Source: Eledone cirrhosa
Taxonomy: Eukaryota; Mollusca; Cephalopoda; Octopoda; Eledonidae
Reading direction: 5' to 3'
NCBI GenBank assembly: GCA_964016885.1
Contig: OZ024740.1
Coordinates: forward strand, 205,558,407-205,622,406
DNA length: 64,000 bases
The notes beneath the pieces were generated by a model, which saw only the letters and a program-made list of their open reading frames with translations, did not search any database and was not told the DNA's origin. The position numbers and the translations under genes are program-made. This document shows, in pieces, positions 9,701 to 20,874 of the stretch (the stretch's first letter is position 1; each line of letters starts with the position of its first letter).

Positions 9701-11659
9701 CTCTCTTAACTTTTTATCTGCTTCTCTTAGAGCAAGAAAGAGAGCCTGGGAAGTCGTGAAATTAATGGGTTTTTTTGTCTAAATATCATGACTGTTTATG
9801 AAGTGAAGAAAATGTCACCAGCCGAATGTCAAAACTGCGTTTTAGATTCAGTTTGATGTGAGTTTGTTTCCAGTCGATATTGTCAACTGATTCCTACTTC
9901 TTCAGTGAATAAAGGTGACACAATTTAATTAAAATATTTATTAATTTTCTATGTAAGGTCCTGTATATTTTGTAACTTCGTATTCTTTTGATAATATATA
10001 TATATAATCATACCAATAAACACTATATATATATAAAATAAAAGTGAGAGAAGACACTCATAGTCACACGCCACAAGTGGTGCTGGAGTTTCTCTCTAAT
10101 GAACTTCGTTAATCATTGAAGAAGAAATTCAGTGTTTTATTAATATATTTCCTACACTTTTCGACATAACTACAGTTTATTGCCACCCCTTCCTAATTTG
10201 TTTTATAAATTTCTTAATAATGTGTATTTATTTTCAAATTTCGCAGATATGTATTCGAAAGTGGAGATTACAATGATGTTGATAAAATTATTTATAATAC
10301 TAGTAATTAATAATAATAATAGTAATAGTAATTAAAAAAATAACAAAAACTTTAATTTTCATACTTCCGTTTGTTAATTTACTGAATACCTTCGATCTGT
10401 ACTTGCTTTTTAATGTCATGTTGATAATGTATAATGTCAATCAGGATAATGTCGTAGGTAATGTCACCCTTACAACAATAAATTGCGGTAAAAAAAATAA
10501 AAAAAAGAATGAAGAATTCCAACATAATCGTATTCTACACCTTTGAAAATGTACCTGTAAAATTTCACTAAAAATATATATGCATTATTAAGGAAGATGG
10601 GAGGATATTAAGTTGTAGTTATGCTAAGAATAGATGAAGTTATATTGACTGTTTTATGAGGTAGACATATTATTGTCACTTATGTCTTTTGTGTGAATTG
10701 ATTTCTACGTGTGGTCAGTGGAGGCGGATGATTTCATAACTTACATGTTTAAATTTGTACATTAAAAAAGCCATACACACATGAAAACATTAAAAAAATC
10801 AGTTTATTTTACCAGTTTGAAAAATAAGTTATAGACAGTATGTTGTCAAATCTATAATGAAAGGGGTCCAGCTTTGACCATCCCTTTGTTTTTAATGGTG
10901 TTTTAGGATGGAATATGGCTATTATTTCCAACAGATTGAGCAATCACATAAACACAGGGGCCCATCTTCCTGCCCCCAAAATTTTTACGATGAATTTTTC
11001 AAATGTAAGGGTCCTTATAACTTAAGGGCCTCAATTGTCATAAATCTAGCACATAGACACCTTCATTTAGTCGTTTACAATATTGCCAGAAATGTGGTAT
11101 GTGAGGTGGGTGGGTGATATGAAGTCTTAAATTTTGATAATATGCAATCCCTTGCAAAGCTGGTAATTGGCCCAGGTCAGATGTAGGTCCCATTTGAAAC
11201 TGGTCATTAAGTATTTTAGTAATCAATGTTAAATGCATATGATTTATGTATGGGTTATGTACATGTAATGTACATGATATCTTTACTAATAGGAAAAGTA
11301 AGGAAAGAACCTTTAACTTTTGTTAAAGTTGCTGGGGTGTCGTCCTGATACATAAGAATAAGAAAACTAAAACTTAAAGGGAGTAAGAAGACCTTAAAAT
11401 TGTAGATCTATTGACAACTGATTTACCTGGCTCTTATCTAGTATGGTTTGGTGATATGATAGTGATAATAAATAAAAAAAAAGTTACAATAATACCCATT
11501 TTCAGTTATGTTATTTATCTAGCTAGACTAATATATATAACTTATATTAGGAAGGCTATTTGGCAAAGGTGGATTAAGCTTACATGGGATTCTTGGCTGA
11601 AAATTTCATCAGAACCCTTGCATGTTATTTATCATAGCCAAAAAATTATTTTAGGTGCC
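9701..11659. other. No gene seen; AT-rich
   Basis: Unique AT-rich DNA with short TA microsatellites near 9990-10040. Frames at 10908-11117 and 11411-11671 show no recognisable domain, no splice context and composition like their surroundings, so they are not called. Confidence 0.5.
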
Positions 11660-11880
11660 TTAACCCTTTAATATTTCAACCGGCCGTATTTGGCCAGAAT
11701 TCTCTCACCTCTTTCTGTTCAAACCGGGTGTAACTGGCCATTCATACAGACATTAAGGTATTGTTCTCAAAATAAATAACATCAAAATTTCATAGATTTG
11801 AAATTATTTGAAATAATTTTGTAAAATAAAACCTTTGCCACAAAAATACATATAAAGTAATGTAAATGTTAAAGGGTTAA
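11660..11880 (+). mobile_element. TTAA family B MITE, intact ends
   Basis: TTAA (11660-11663), CCCTTTAATATTTCAACC at the left end, TGTTAAAGGG then TTAA (11877-11880) at the right end. The termini CCCTTTAA/TTAAAGGG are inverted and flanked by TTAA, as expected for piggyBac-mobilised MITEs. It is non-coding, 213 bp between the TTAAs, and matches 4650-4870. Confidence 0.75.
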
Positions 11881-11899
11881 AATATCATATGGCCCTTGA

Positions 11900-12215
11900 C
11901 TTGGACTCTTCCTTGAGGCAAACAGAAATGGGGCAGTTCAAATATCACCTGGCAGCAAACATTTCAAGATAATCTGAAGTCTGTCAACATTACCTGAAAT
12001 GGTTGTGAAAGAGCAGCAATGGATTGTGTGCATTGCAGCATGTTTGTTGCCCAGTGTGCTACCCAGCATATGAGGACCTAAGATTTGGCTATAGCTCAGT
12101 CCCCTTCTCTCTCCCAAATTTCCCACTAGCATCCGGCCATTGAAGAGACCTGCTAGAAAAAGGATCTCTCTGCACCGATGCAAACATAGAAAAACAGACG
12201 TAAAACTGATGATGA
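11900..12215 (+). repeat. LINE 3' end fragment
   Basis: The right end (CGATGCAAACATAGAAAAAC, AGACGTAAAACTGATGATGA) is the common GATGAT tail. The upstream part (GACCTGCTAGAAAAAGGATC) resembles a LINE 3' untranslated region, with no open frame. Confidence 0.55.
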
Positions 12216-12744
12216 TAACATTTATTATAAAAATATTTTCTACCAGATCAGAGTATCTCTACTTCCTACTCTAAAAATAATATTAAAATAATATTAATGT
12301 TATTTACAACATTTTGATACAATACTTACACAGGACATGATGCTACTCATTATACTTTTATGTTTTTTTTGTCAATGTTAATCTTTATTAATCTTTAATA
12401 CTAAACTGCTTTTGTCAAAAAAAGAAAAAAAAAAAGAAGTTTAAATGAACTTTTGCTGAGGTGTTTGAGACTAAATTGATGTTATTGTGGACACCTCTCC
12501 CTATTTATAATGTCATTAATGTACAGGCTGACACTTGCTTTCTTTTTATGTAGGTTAATACTTTTCACAAATCACAAAAGCTTTCTAAGATCAGTGTTTA
12601 TAGCCTTTTTCTCTTGTGTTATGCAAATGAGAGATACATTTCTGCTTGGATAGGATGTTATCTTTATAAGTTTCTTCTGTGAAGTCAGATCCCTATTCTT
12701 TAACTTAGGTGAGCTAAGACATGTGGCTAAGTGGTTAAATTCAT
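12216..12744. other. No gene seen
   Basis: AT-rich DNA with A-runs around 12416-12440. No repeat family or coding sequence is recognised. Confidence 0.5.
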
Positions 12745-13330
12745 CATCATAATCATTGTTTTTACATCCGTTTTTCCATGCTTGCTTGGGTTGGATGGTT
12801 CCTCAGCAGAACATCTCTCCACTTGCCGCTTTTCTTTGTCATTTTCTCTGTGAGTTTCAGCGATTTAAGGTATTTCTTGGTCTACCTCTACTGAGGCTTC
12901 CTTCCACTGGCATTTCATGGCACTTCTTCACCCATCGATCATCATCCATGCACAACACATATCTGTATCAATGCAATCTTGGGTTGGATGGGTCCTCAGC
13001 AGAGCATCTCTCCACTTGCTGCTTTTCTTTGTCATTTCCACTGTGAGTTTCAGCGATTTAAGGTCAGCTCTCACCGCCTCTGCTCAGGTCTTTCTTGGCC
13101 TACCTCTACTGAGGCTTCCTTCCACTGGCATTTCATGGCACTTCTTCACCCATCAATCATCATCCATGCACAACACATCTGTATCAATGCAATCTTCACT
13201 CCTGTACACCACCTCGGATTCTTCTTAAACTCAACTTCTCCCTCAGTTTATCCAAGCTCAGCCTTTCTCTCCCATTTACATTGCACATCCAATGAAGCCT
13301 GGCTGCTTCATTTCTCTCCAGTCTATGCAT
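12745..13330 (-). repeat. LINE 3' region with a 190-215 bp local duplication
   Basis: Read on the - strand this is a LINE C-terminus/3' end (GGCCAAGAAAGACC-type, then AAATCGCTGAAACTCACAG, then CATGGAAAAACGGATG and a GATGAT tail). The block 12788-12976 is repeated at 12977-13195 with small differences, including 25 extra bp (CAGCTCTCACCGCCTCTGCT...). Overlapping + strand frames here only reflect the duplication. Confidence 0.7.
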
Positions 13331-13394
13331 GTCTTCTGCAGTCGCTGCCCATATTTCACTACCATGTAATTAGAGTGTTGGACTTAATATTGTA

Positions 13395-13860
13395 ATGCCA
13401 TGGGTTTAATTCTTGGACCACTCAGCTGAAAATGAGTACCAGCTGGGGGGTTAACCTTGCTATGAACTGTTGTCCTTTTCAAGGTGCAGTCTTGTACTTT
13501 CAGGTCAATGAAATCGAGATAAGCTCTGGCTTGATGAGCTTTTGGGATTGGGATAGAGTTTAACTTCTTTTAAAGCAAGTAAAATTTAGAGACATGATGG
13601 ATCTTCTGTTGGTTTTGATGATTATCTTTTAGTTTAATTGAACATCCAATGTGTGAATTAAAGTGTAAGTGGTGCCATGATAAAATGCTTCCAGTACATG
13701 ATGTAAAGTGGTTAGCAGTAGGAAGGGCATCCAGCCATAGAAACCATACTAAAAACAATATATTAGGAAGGTGCAGTCATCTGACCTGTCTAGTCTCAGA
13801 ACATGACAATCCATCTAATCCATGCAAGCATAGAAAATAGATGTAAAATGATGATGATGA
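13395..13860 (+). repeat. SINE fragment and GATGAT-tailed LINE 3' end
   Basis: 13395-13560 carries a SINE-like segment (AATGAGTACCAGCTGGGGGG). 13630-13860 is a LINE 3' end: GTAGGAAGGGCATCCAGCC, GACAATCCATCTAATCCATG, CAAGCATAGAAAATAGATG, then (GATGAT)n. Confidence 0.65.
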
Positions 13861-15360
13861 TGATGCATACTCTTAATGTAATTTCATAAGATGCAGCTAA
13901 AAGGGAGGGCACCAGGATGGGTATCCAGTTATAAAGCATTGCTTTAAAAAAGACACCATGATAAGCCTTTCATGAGGCCTGTAAGCCTTAACACATGCTT
14001 TAGTAGGGAAAAATGGCCCTAAAATGCTAGCTGCTGAAATGAAAGAGTAATGAATGGGTTAAAGGGTATATGGGACTACATTGTCTTCTGTGTCATTTCT
14101 TTATTTAAGATGTTTGTGTGAGATTTTATAGATATTTGACTACTATTTCTAACTGATCAGGAGAGTGTGCATTGCGGCTCCCTTATTGGTTATCTTAAGA
14201 GGAAACAATCAATTATGCCTCTACCACTCTCTTTCCTCTGTATCACTGTAGGTATTTAACAACCAAATATTAAACCTTATTAATTAACTTGGATCACTTT
14301 AATTACTCCATTTGCATTACTGTGATTACTCTGTGAAAGTAGCACAAAGCTTGTGATACAATTATTGATTTTTAACATCCATCTTTCTATTTGATTAGAT
14401 GAATTATTAATGCAGTTTCTTTTCTCAACTCAGATTCTCTCACTAAATATTCCATTTAAGGATTAATACTTTTATCAAAAATTCAAACCTCTCATGTTTC
14501 TGTTTCTGTAGTCTTCCTCTATACTAATCAATAGTTGTAGTATTTACTTAGCTTACTAGTTTTTCTCTTTATATAGAGTGGGGTGACAAGACAGCTCATT
14601 CTACTCTAGCTTACTGTTGCTTGGGAGAGAGAATGGAGGAGGCACAAGAAAGGAAGCACTAGGTGTATGCTAGTGGAGGTTGACAGTAGAGGGTTTGTAA
14701 TGACCATGGAATCATGGGCATTAATGGAGCAAGCAGAAGAGCCATAAAAAACAATATGGAAGCATCAAAGAGAGCATCTAGATGACTATGGTTGAAGAGA
14801 GTGATCAATAGGAGTCAGTCGTATGTATATCACTTGAACACAGGCTGAGAGTTCATCAACCTTGCTGAGGTCATCTGGATGAGGGTGTATATTATAAGAC
14901 CCAAAACACCCAGTGACTCCAGGATATAACATTAATTTAGATACAGATTTTAAGCTATAGATTTTAAGAACCTTTAAGTTATAGTCAACATGCCAGCTTG
15001 ATAATGAGAAAGTTAAATTCAATAATCAAGTTCCTACAACTGGTTTTGCCAATCGTTGGGGTGTTCCTCTAGATTTTCACTATGTCCATCATAGCATTTC
15101 TGTGGGCCTTAGAAGTGTTTGGTGGTGCTTGTCTCCTCTTCAAGTTAATTAAAAAAACCTCCAAATTTTTTATTATGTTCCAAATTGTTTGAATTACAAA
15201 CAGTGTCTTTCATTAGAAATATGATAATGAAATGGTTGGATTACTGTATTTAGTTTTAAATATTGATTTTATCTTTATTTTTACATTTTCTTTTGTACTT
15301 TTGTGAAAAACATTTCTAAATTTTAATTATTTTACAGATTATTTTCTTTGTATTTTTTTC
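13861..15360. other. No gene seen; AT-rich with an isolated array monomer
   Basis: Apart from one diverged monomer of the 91-bp repeat near 14090-14165 and a family A MITE scrap at about 15165-15240 (GTGTCTTTCATTAGAAATAT), nothing is recognised. Confidence 0.5.
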
Positions 15361-15375
15361 TATGAATTATTGGCT

Positions 15376-15550
15376 AAAGGACATTGAACAGCTTTAGACT
15401 TAGCTAAATACATTGAACAGATTTAGACTTAGCTAAAGACACGGAACAGATTTAGACTTAGCTAAAGACACTGAACAGATTTAGACTTAGCTAAAGACAC
15501 TGAACAGATTTAGACTTAACTAAAAACATTGAACAGATTAGATATACTAA
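15376..15550 (+). repeat. Tandem repeat, 29-bp unit, six copies
   Basis: GAACAG recurs at 15386, 15415, 15444, 15473, 15502 and 15531, exactly 29 bp apart. The consensus contains TTTAGACTTAGCTAAAGACA. The inner units are nearly identical, which points to recent expansion. Confidence 0.9.
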
Positions 15551-15859
15551 AGTAACAAGCAGGAAATAAATTCCATTTTCCTCTTGAAGAGTATTCAATT
15601 GTAATTAATTTAACACTTTGTGCAAGAAACCAAATTTAATATAGAAAATCAATTGTAAAATGTTCAAATGAAAAAAGAAAAAAAAATCACATCATTTTAC
15701 ATCTGTTCTTCCTGCTAGCAAGTGTTGGATGGGTTGTTGCTACTGACCTCACAGATTAGCTAAGGATGGGGCGGGGGGCATCTTGCTGTAGGTTTTCTTT
15801 TCTTCATTATATTCATGAATTATAGTTTTTCAAAAAACACATTCAAATTTTCTATTCAA

Positions 15860-16030
15860 TGAGAGTCATTGGTAGAATTATTAGGGTGTTGGATAGAATG
15901 CTTTACAGCATTTATTTTGGTTCTCTGTTCTCTGAGTTCAAATCCTTCTATGGTCAACATAACATTTCCTCCTTTCGGGATCCATAAATAAAATACTAGT
16001 CAAGTAATGGGGTTGGTATTTCTTCTATTG
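15860..16030 (+). repeat. tRNA-derived SINE, second subfamily
   Basis: GGTAGAATTATTAGGGTGTT head, TCTGAGTTCAAATCCTTCTA box-B-like region, then AAATAAAATACTAGTCAAG. It is related to, but distinct from, the copy at 3393. Similar copies are at 30665-30830, 41715-41870 and 43825-43990. Confidence 0.7.
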
Positions 16031-16081
16031 GCTGATTTTACTCATTATAATTATGGATTATAAATTAAAAGTTTCATTGTA

Positions 16082-16165
16082 CCATCATCACCACCACCAC
16101 CACCATCATCATCATCATTATCACCATTACCATCACGATCACCATCACCATCACCATCATCACGT
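16082..16165 (+). repeat. CAC/CAT trinucleotide microsatellite
   Basis: (CAC)n and (CAT)n tract of about 80 bp. A poly-His reading frame across it is a by-product of the repeat. Confidence 0.9.
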
Positions 16166-16394
16166 TGCAGTTCAATATAAACATTTAGTTGCATATATCA
16201 TACTTAGAATGAAGTATGGGCATAGAAAATCCTGCATTGAACTAAAATCACTTGATAGATGAGTAAAATTTTACTTCTCTAAATCTTTATTTGTTAACTC
16301 AAACAACAGTAGAATCACCTGACCTTCATTCAGGAATCTCATATTGCTACTGTTACAACAGTATTAATCCCATTCATTTTCCCTGCTAAAGTAA

Positions 16395-16560
16395 GGGTTT
16401 GCCTTGTGGACCCCATGGCAAACATCTCCATTTTGCCCTTTCGTCTACATCTCCCTGCACCAACCCTTTGGCTTTCATTTCTTTCATCTGTAGCCATGTC
16501 TTTCCTGGTCTTCCCCTTCTTTCACTTCCTTCCACATCCATTTTGATTGCTACATTAAAT
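16395..16560 (-). repeat. LINE 3' fragment
   Basis: On the - strand: GGAAGACCAGGAAAGACATG, then AAAGGGCAAAATGGAGATG, then CATGGGGTCCACAAGGC. It matches the segment at about 29095-29225, which reads the same on the + strand. Confidence 0.6.
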
Positions 16561-17574
16561 ATAAAATGTAATTTAAATGAGTTACAGATTAACTAAAGAT
16601 TGAAATATAAAGTTATATACTTTTGTTTAGATATTAAGAAGAGGCACAAATTCTTCAAATTGATATGTTAGATACTTAACATGGTCAAATAATTATGAAG
16701 TATGCTTCACAATCATAAGATCTCGGATTTGAGCCAATTTTTATTTGGAGTTGCTGCCTCTTTGGCGGGGTTGGGGGGACCATATCTTGCTCATATGACA
16801 AGTCTTCTAAAGATGGCAATTTACGTAGTGTACTAGGTGTATTTTATCATACATAGCAAAACAGTCCTTTTCACTCTGCCAGATGTTCTTTCTGGATATA
16901 AGTGCCTGGTTGGGAGAGGGTGTAATTCAAAAGGGGTGGGGGGTGAAGAGCAAGAGATTAAATAAGGAGAGAGCATGATTAAAAGTGTGAAGGGGTTGAA
17001 AACGTAATAGGATGGTAGATGAGGGATAGAAACATTGGTAGTTGCATGCTGGTCGTTGTAACAAAACTGACAGCTGGCTTATTTTCCTTTAATTTGTATT
17101 TGTATGGTGAGTGACATGCAAACAAAGTCTAGGAAGACAATTTAAAGAAAATGTTCAAAAACTTGTTCGTAATTTTCAAAATACCAGCAAGAGAAAATAC
17201 AGTAATATATATATATATATATTAATATACTAGCAGTGTAGCTTGTTGTCAGGCAATTTTCACCATAGAATGTCTTTCTGTAATTTCTTTTATACTGTCT
17301 CTTTCCATGCCTCATCTCCCATTACCTATTGGGAGGTACATTTCACCATAACTGACTTTTTTTTATTTATCTGATGGGTTGAGTAAGAAAACATGGAAAT
17401 ATAAAGCTATTTAAGAAAAGCAACAAATAGTAAGGTAATTGATTTATTAGCAGTGCATTTATACAGATTTATACATGAAAGGAATTCTTTTCTTCTTTCT
17501 TCAGTAAGGATTTCTTCGATGGATAGGCCTCATGATTAGGATGGATTTCTGCATTATTTGGGGCAATTTATCTT
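16561..17574. other. No gene seen
   Basis: Mostly unique AT-rich DNA with a SINE-like scrap near 16690-16800 and a TA microsatellite at 17205-17225. Confidence 0.45.
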
Positions 17575-18060
17575 TTCTTGATAAATAATGTTTTTAGTTT
17601 TCCATTTGGTGCATAGATGTAACAATTTTTCTTACTTCCTAAAGCTGACCAAGGGTGAAGCAGGACTAGTCAAGCTGTAAACGAACAACCAAAAATATTT
17701 GCCCCTGTGATTTGTTGATGGTCATGACAAATCTAAGACTCACTGGAAATGGAAGTTGTTTGAATTCAAATGGGACATCAGTGGGGATCAGAGGAATTCT
17801 TGGGATAAACACATCCTCTCTACCATATCCCGTTGAAATGGTGGCTTGATTCACGTGTGGATACATTTTTTCACAACCAGTCAAGGGTCGATGCATAGCC
17901 TTAATGGGTCCAAATTCCTTAATAACATGATGGGTGCACCTAGGGATTTAAATCACTGATGTTCAGTGCTAATCACCCAATCATGAGACTAAAACTGATT
18001 ATGGTAGTTGCAATGTGTGGAGGAAGATTGAGGCCACATGCTACGAAAGCAGTTGAATGA
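17575..18060 (-). pseudogene. Helitron PIF1-like helicase C-terminal remnant
   Basis: On the - strand separate frames read APIMLLRNLDPLRLCIDP (about 17937-17880), then ATISTGYGREDVFIPRIPLI, then FVMTINKSQGQIF (about 17720-17680), then YIYAPNGKLKTLF (about 17620-17580). These are the late helicase motifs of Helitron Rep/helicase proteins, including the TINKSQGQ helicase motif VI region. Frameshifts and stops interrupt it. No Helitron 3' hairpin/CTRR end was identified nearby. Inactive. Confidence 0.8.
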
Positions 18061-18594
18061 TGATGAAGCACCAATGTGACTTCGAAGAAATATTGTCTGG
18101 GGAGTATATCAATATGTGAATTACAGGTACAGTCTGATGGGTTTCTAAATAGTTTCCATCTACTCACAAGGCTTGAGATGACAAAAAACTATGATACTTG
18201 TCTAAGATCACACATAGTGGGATTGAATGCAGGACCTAATGGTTGTGAAATAAACTTCATAACTATTCATCTATATTGCATCCACTGAATTTTTAAATAT
18301 TTTGTGACTGTTTAGCCTACTTTCAGGAAATAATCAACTGCATAATCTACAGATTCTAATGATTTCTCTTTATTGATTTAGTTACTTGTATCATTTCCTG
18401 AAAAAAATATTTTTCTAGCTGTGTGATTCTTGTAAATAATATGTAGTTTGTTTTTAGATTCTAATTTTTTTTTATTATGAGAAAAATAATTCCTACACAT
18501 TAACATAATGGTTAGTGAACAGCCTGAGAGAATATATCCTTGTTGCAGATTTGACAACCTCTCTAGTGTTAGTTCCATGATAAAATACACCCAT

Positions 18595-18985
18595 TACACT
18601 TTGTAAAGTGGTTGACGATTGAACAGAGACACTTTAATGTAGAGAGAAATCTTCAGTTTTGATGAGTTCATGACAACCTTTCTAGTGATGGTCACATGAT
18701 AAATGTACTCAGTACATTCTGTAAAGCGGTTGGTGTTAGGAAGGGCATCCAGCTGTAGAAACCATGCCAAAATATGAAAAATATAAACAATGCCTGGCTA
18801 TTTGACCCATTTTGTCTTGGATTGTGCTGACTCATCCAACCCAAGCCAGCATAGAAAAATGGATGTAAAATAGCGATGTGGATGATGTCTTCAGCTTTGT
18901 GTCAATTTTCCTTGCACATCATCACCATCATCATTTTTATGTTCATTTTTCCAAGCTGGCATAGATTTGGCAGGTTTATTTCAAC
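18595..18985 (+). repeat. Pair of GATGAT-tailed 3' ends in opposite orientation
   Basis: 18660-18890 on the + strand: GTTAGGAAGGGCATCCAGCT, then CTCATCCAACCCAAGCCAGC, then ATAGAAAAATGGATGTAAAA. 18915-18985 is the opposite orientation (CATCACCATCATC, then CCAAGCTGGCATAG). Confidence 0.65.
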
Positions 18986-18999
18986 TTAGCATCTTTCCT

Positions 19000-19600
19000 A
19001 GTTGCTGTCCTTTAACATCATCTTTAAGAAGCCAAGTATATTGAGACCAGTCCCCACTAATTCCACCCTTACGTCCAGGCTTCCTCTTCTGCTTGTATTG
19101 TTTAACATTAGAACAATCCCCACCACTTCTGCCCTCATCTTTCATCTCTCTCTTCTGGTTATATTGTTCTCTATCTCCTTCATCTCATCAAAGGCAATAT
19201 GAAGTACTTTTCAGAATTTATGTACAATAGAAGTATCTTTTAGCCTCTATACCTACCTTTTCCAGTGTCTTCTGTGTCTGGCATTATCTAGCACTTACCC
19301 TGTGTGTCACTGATAACTAGTTCATATTAAATGGTAAATTCATCACAGGAGAACAAATTAGCATTAATTATCAACTCTCTATCTTGTTTTCTGATGAGAA
19401 TGAAATCTATCAGGCTAGCATGTTTACCTGAGTGATAGGTGTAGAGGTGGTGAGTTGGCTTTCTGAAATTTGATCTACTAATTATCAGTCCTTTAAATCA
19501 CAAAACTCAAAGAGCCTTGATCCCTCAACATTTCTTGTAGGCATGAGACCAATTTATGTAGGCGAGGGGTTTAATGGAAGGAATTATATATATATAATAT
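19000..19600 (-). repeat. Old LINE fragments incl. endonuclease region
   Basis: 19290-19590 resembles, at low identity, the LINE endonuclease segment at 39230-39410 (GGCTTTCTGAAATTTG against GGTTTCCTGAAATTTG, and the following CAAAACTCAAAGAGCC stretch). 19015-19160 contains two diverged copies of a CCCCAC...TTCTGC...TATTGTT unit. No open frame. Confidence 0.45.
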
Positions 19601-20189
19601 CATCATCATTATATATCTGTTTTCCCTGCTGACATATATGAGATGATTTGGGTTGAGGGATGGTCTTCTGAGTTATATGGCTCTACAAAGAAGAAAGCAA
19701 TGAATAATACTAACAGCTTCAAATTTCATGTATATTTTCTCCTTTGTTTAATTCATTAGATCTTTATATTTAAGTTGTATTTTAAGCATTGGCCTAATTC
19801 TGTTATAATATTTGTTGTACTTGTTCACATCTCTCTCTTATTTCTTTATCTCATACAACCTGACTTATTTTCAAGTATGAACTCACATGATAAAACACAC
19901 ATATATTAAATACAAAAACAAAGGAAGGTTAACTTAAAAACAAAAGCCAAATAAAAAAAGGTTTCTATAGAAAGAGTTTATTTGTTGTTTTTGAATTGAT
20001 TTAGAAAATCTGAAATATATTTTTTAGTCTATGGCATTGAAAACGTTTGGTGGGTGGGGTACAGCAAGGTTTTTGAACTCTGTTCCAGCACCAACCTCAG
20101 GATTCAACACCAACATTGGATGAGTTGTGTAACATAGTGCTTTTCCTACTATTACATGATGGTTAACTAAACGGAATTACCAGTTCTAT
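19601..20189. other. No gene seen
   Basis: AT-rich DNA with a short ATCATCATC tail remnant at about 19597-19650. No coding sequence is supported. Confidence 0.45.
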
Positions 20190-20235
20190 CCAATGGTGAA
20201 CCACTAAACATAAATGTTTAGTGGTTCACCATTGG
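20190..20235. repeat. Perfect 21-bp palindrome with 4-nt loop
   Basis: CCAATGGTGAACCACTAAACA (20190-20210), loop TAAA, and its exact complement (20215-20235). There is no mismatch over 42 paired bases, in otherwise non-repetitive DNA. Confidence 0.9.
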
Positions 20236-20468
20236 CTATTCCAGTGTTTTAGTGTCACTTTCATCCATGGAAATACTGTTGCTTGCCTCAGAATTATTTC
20301 GAGGTAAACACCAATAATTCCTTGTTGTAGCATGTAAATGAATGTGCACTTCTTATCTCTTTTTTTTGTTTGATAAATTTTTTTTAAATTTTTTTTATTT
20401 TGTAAATCATATTTATTATATAAATGGTATTTTAGTAGTTTTTAAGACTATCCACCTGTTTGTAGGAC

Positions 20469-20684
20469 TAGTCAATTATATACAGTATGGCTTATTCTGA
20501 CAGTCTACTGATTCTATTTCCAGATAAGCCACTCTCCAAGTACATCAGCAGTTTTAAATCATTCTGTTTAGAAGCTCAACAGACTGCTGACCAGTTAACA
20601 GAGATTCTGTGGAATGGGCCTACTGCTTGTTACAAGCAAATATCAGAAGCAAAGTGTTTCCCAGATTCTCCTATTTCTAAGTGA
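20469..20684 (+). other. Possible exon or retroposed coding fragment
   Basis: A frame opening at 20487 gives a 65-residue peptide (starting MAYSDSLLILFPDK). It has varied, protein-like composition, unlike neighbouring AT-rich frames. It is preceded by an acceptor-like CCTGTTTGTAG (20458-20468) and followed by CTAA/GTGAGC (donor-like at 20681). No domain is recognised, and either splice signal could be chance. Confidence 0.25.
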
Positions 20685-20874
20685 GCATCATTATATTTTA
20701 TGTTTAACCTATGTACTCCTGACATAAAGTATTAACTTTAATTTAGAGATGAGTAATGTAGAACTATCCAAGAAAGAGGTTTGATTCAACATTGTTTTTG
20801 TTCATTACCTCATTCAAGGTACACCATGGACAATGGAGTGTGTTTCACAGAATTTATGAAATTGTAAGGTTCAC

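Noticed and set aside
10908..11117. 69-codon + frame
   Set aside because: No domain, no supporting splice signals and no relation to neighbouring features.
12756..13395. Three overlapping + strand frames of 96-138 codons with repeated segments
   Set aside because: They are antisense to a LINE 3' end that is duplicated in tandem.
16053..16262. Poly-histidine reading frame
   Set aside because: It is a translation of a CAC/CAT microsatellite with no flanking domain or splice context.
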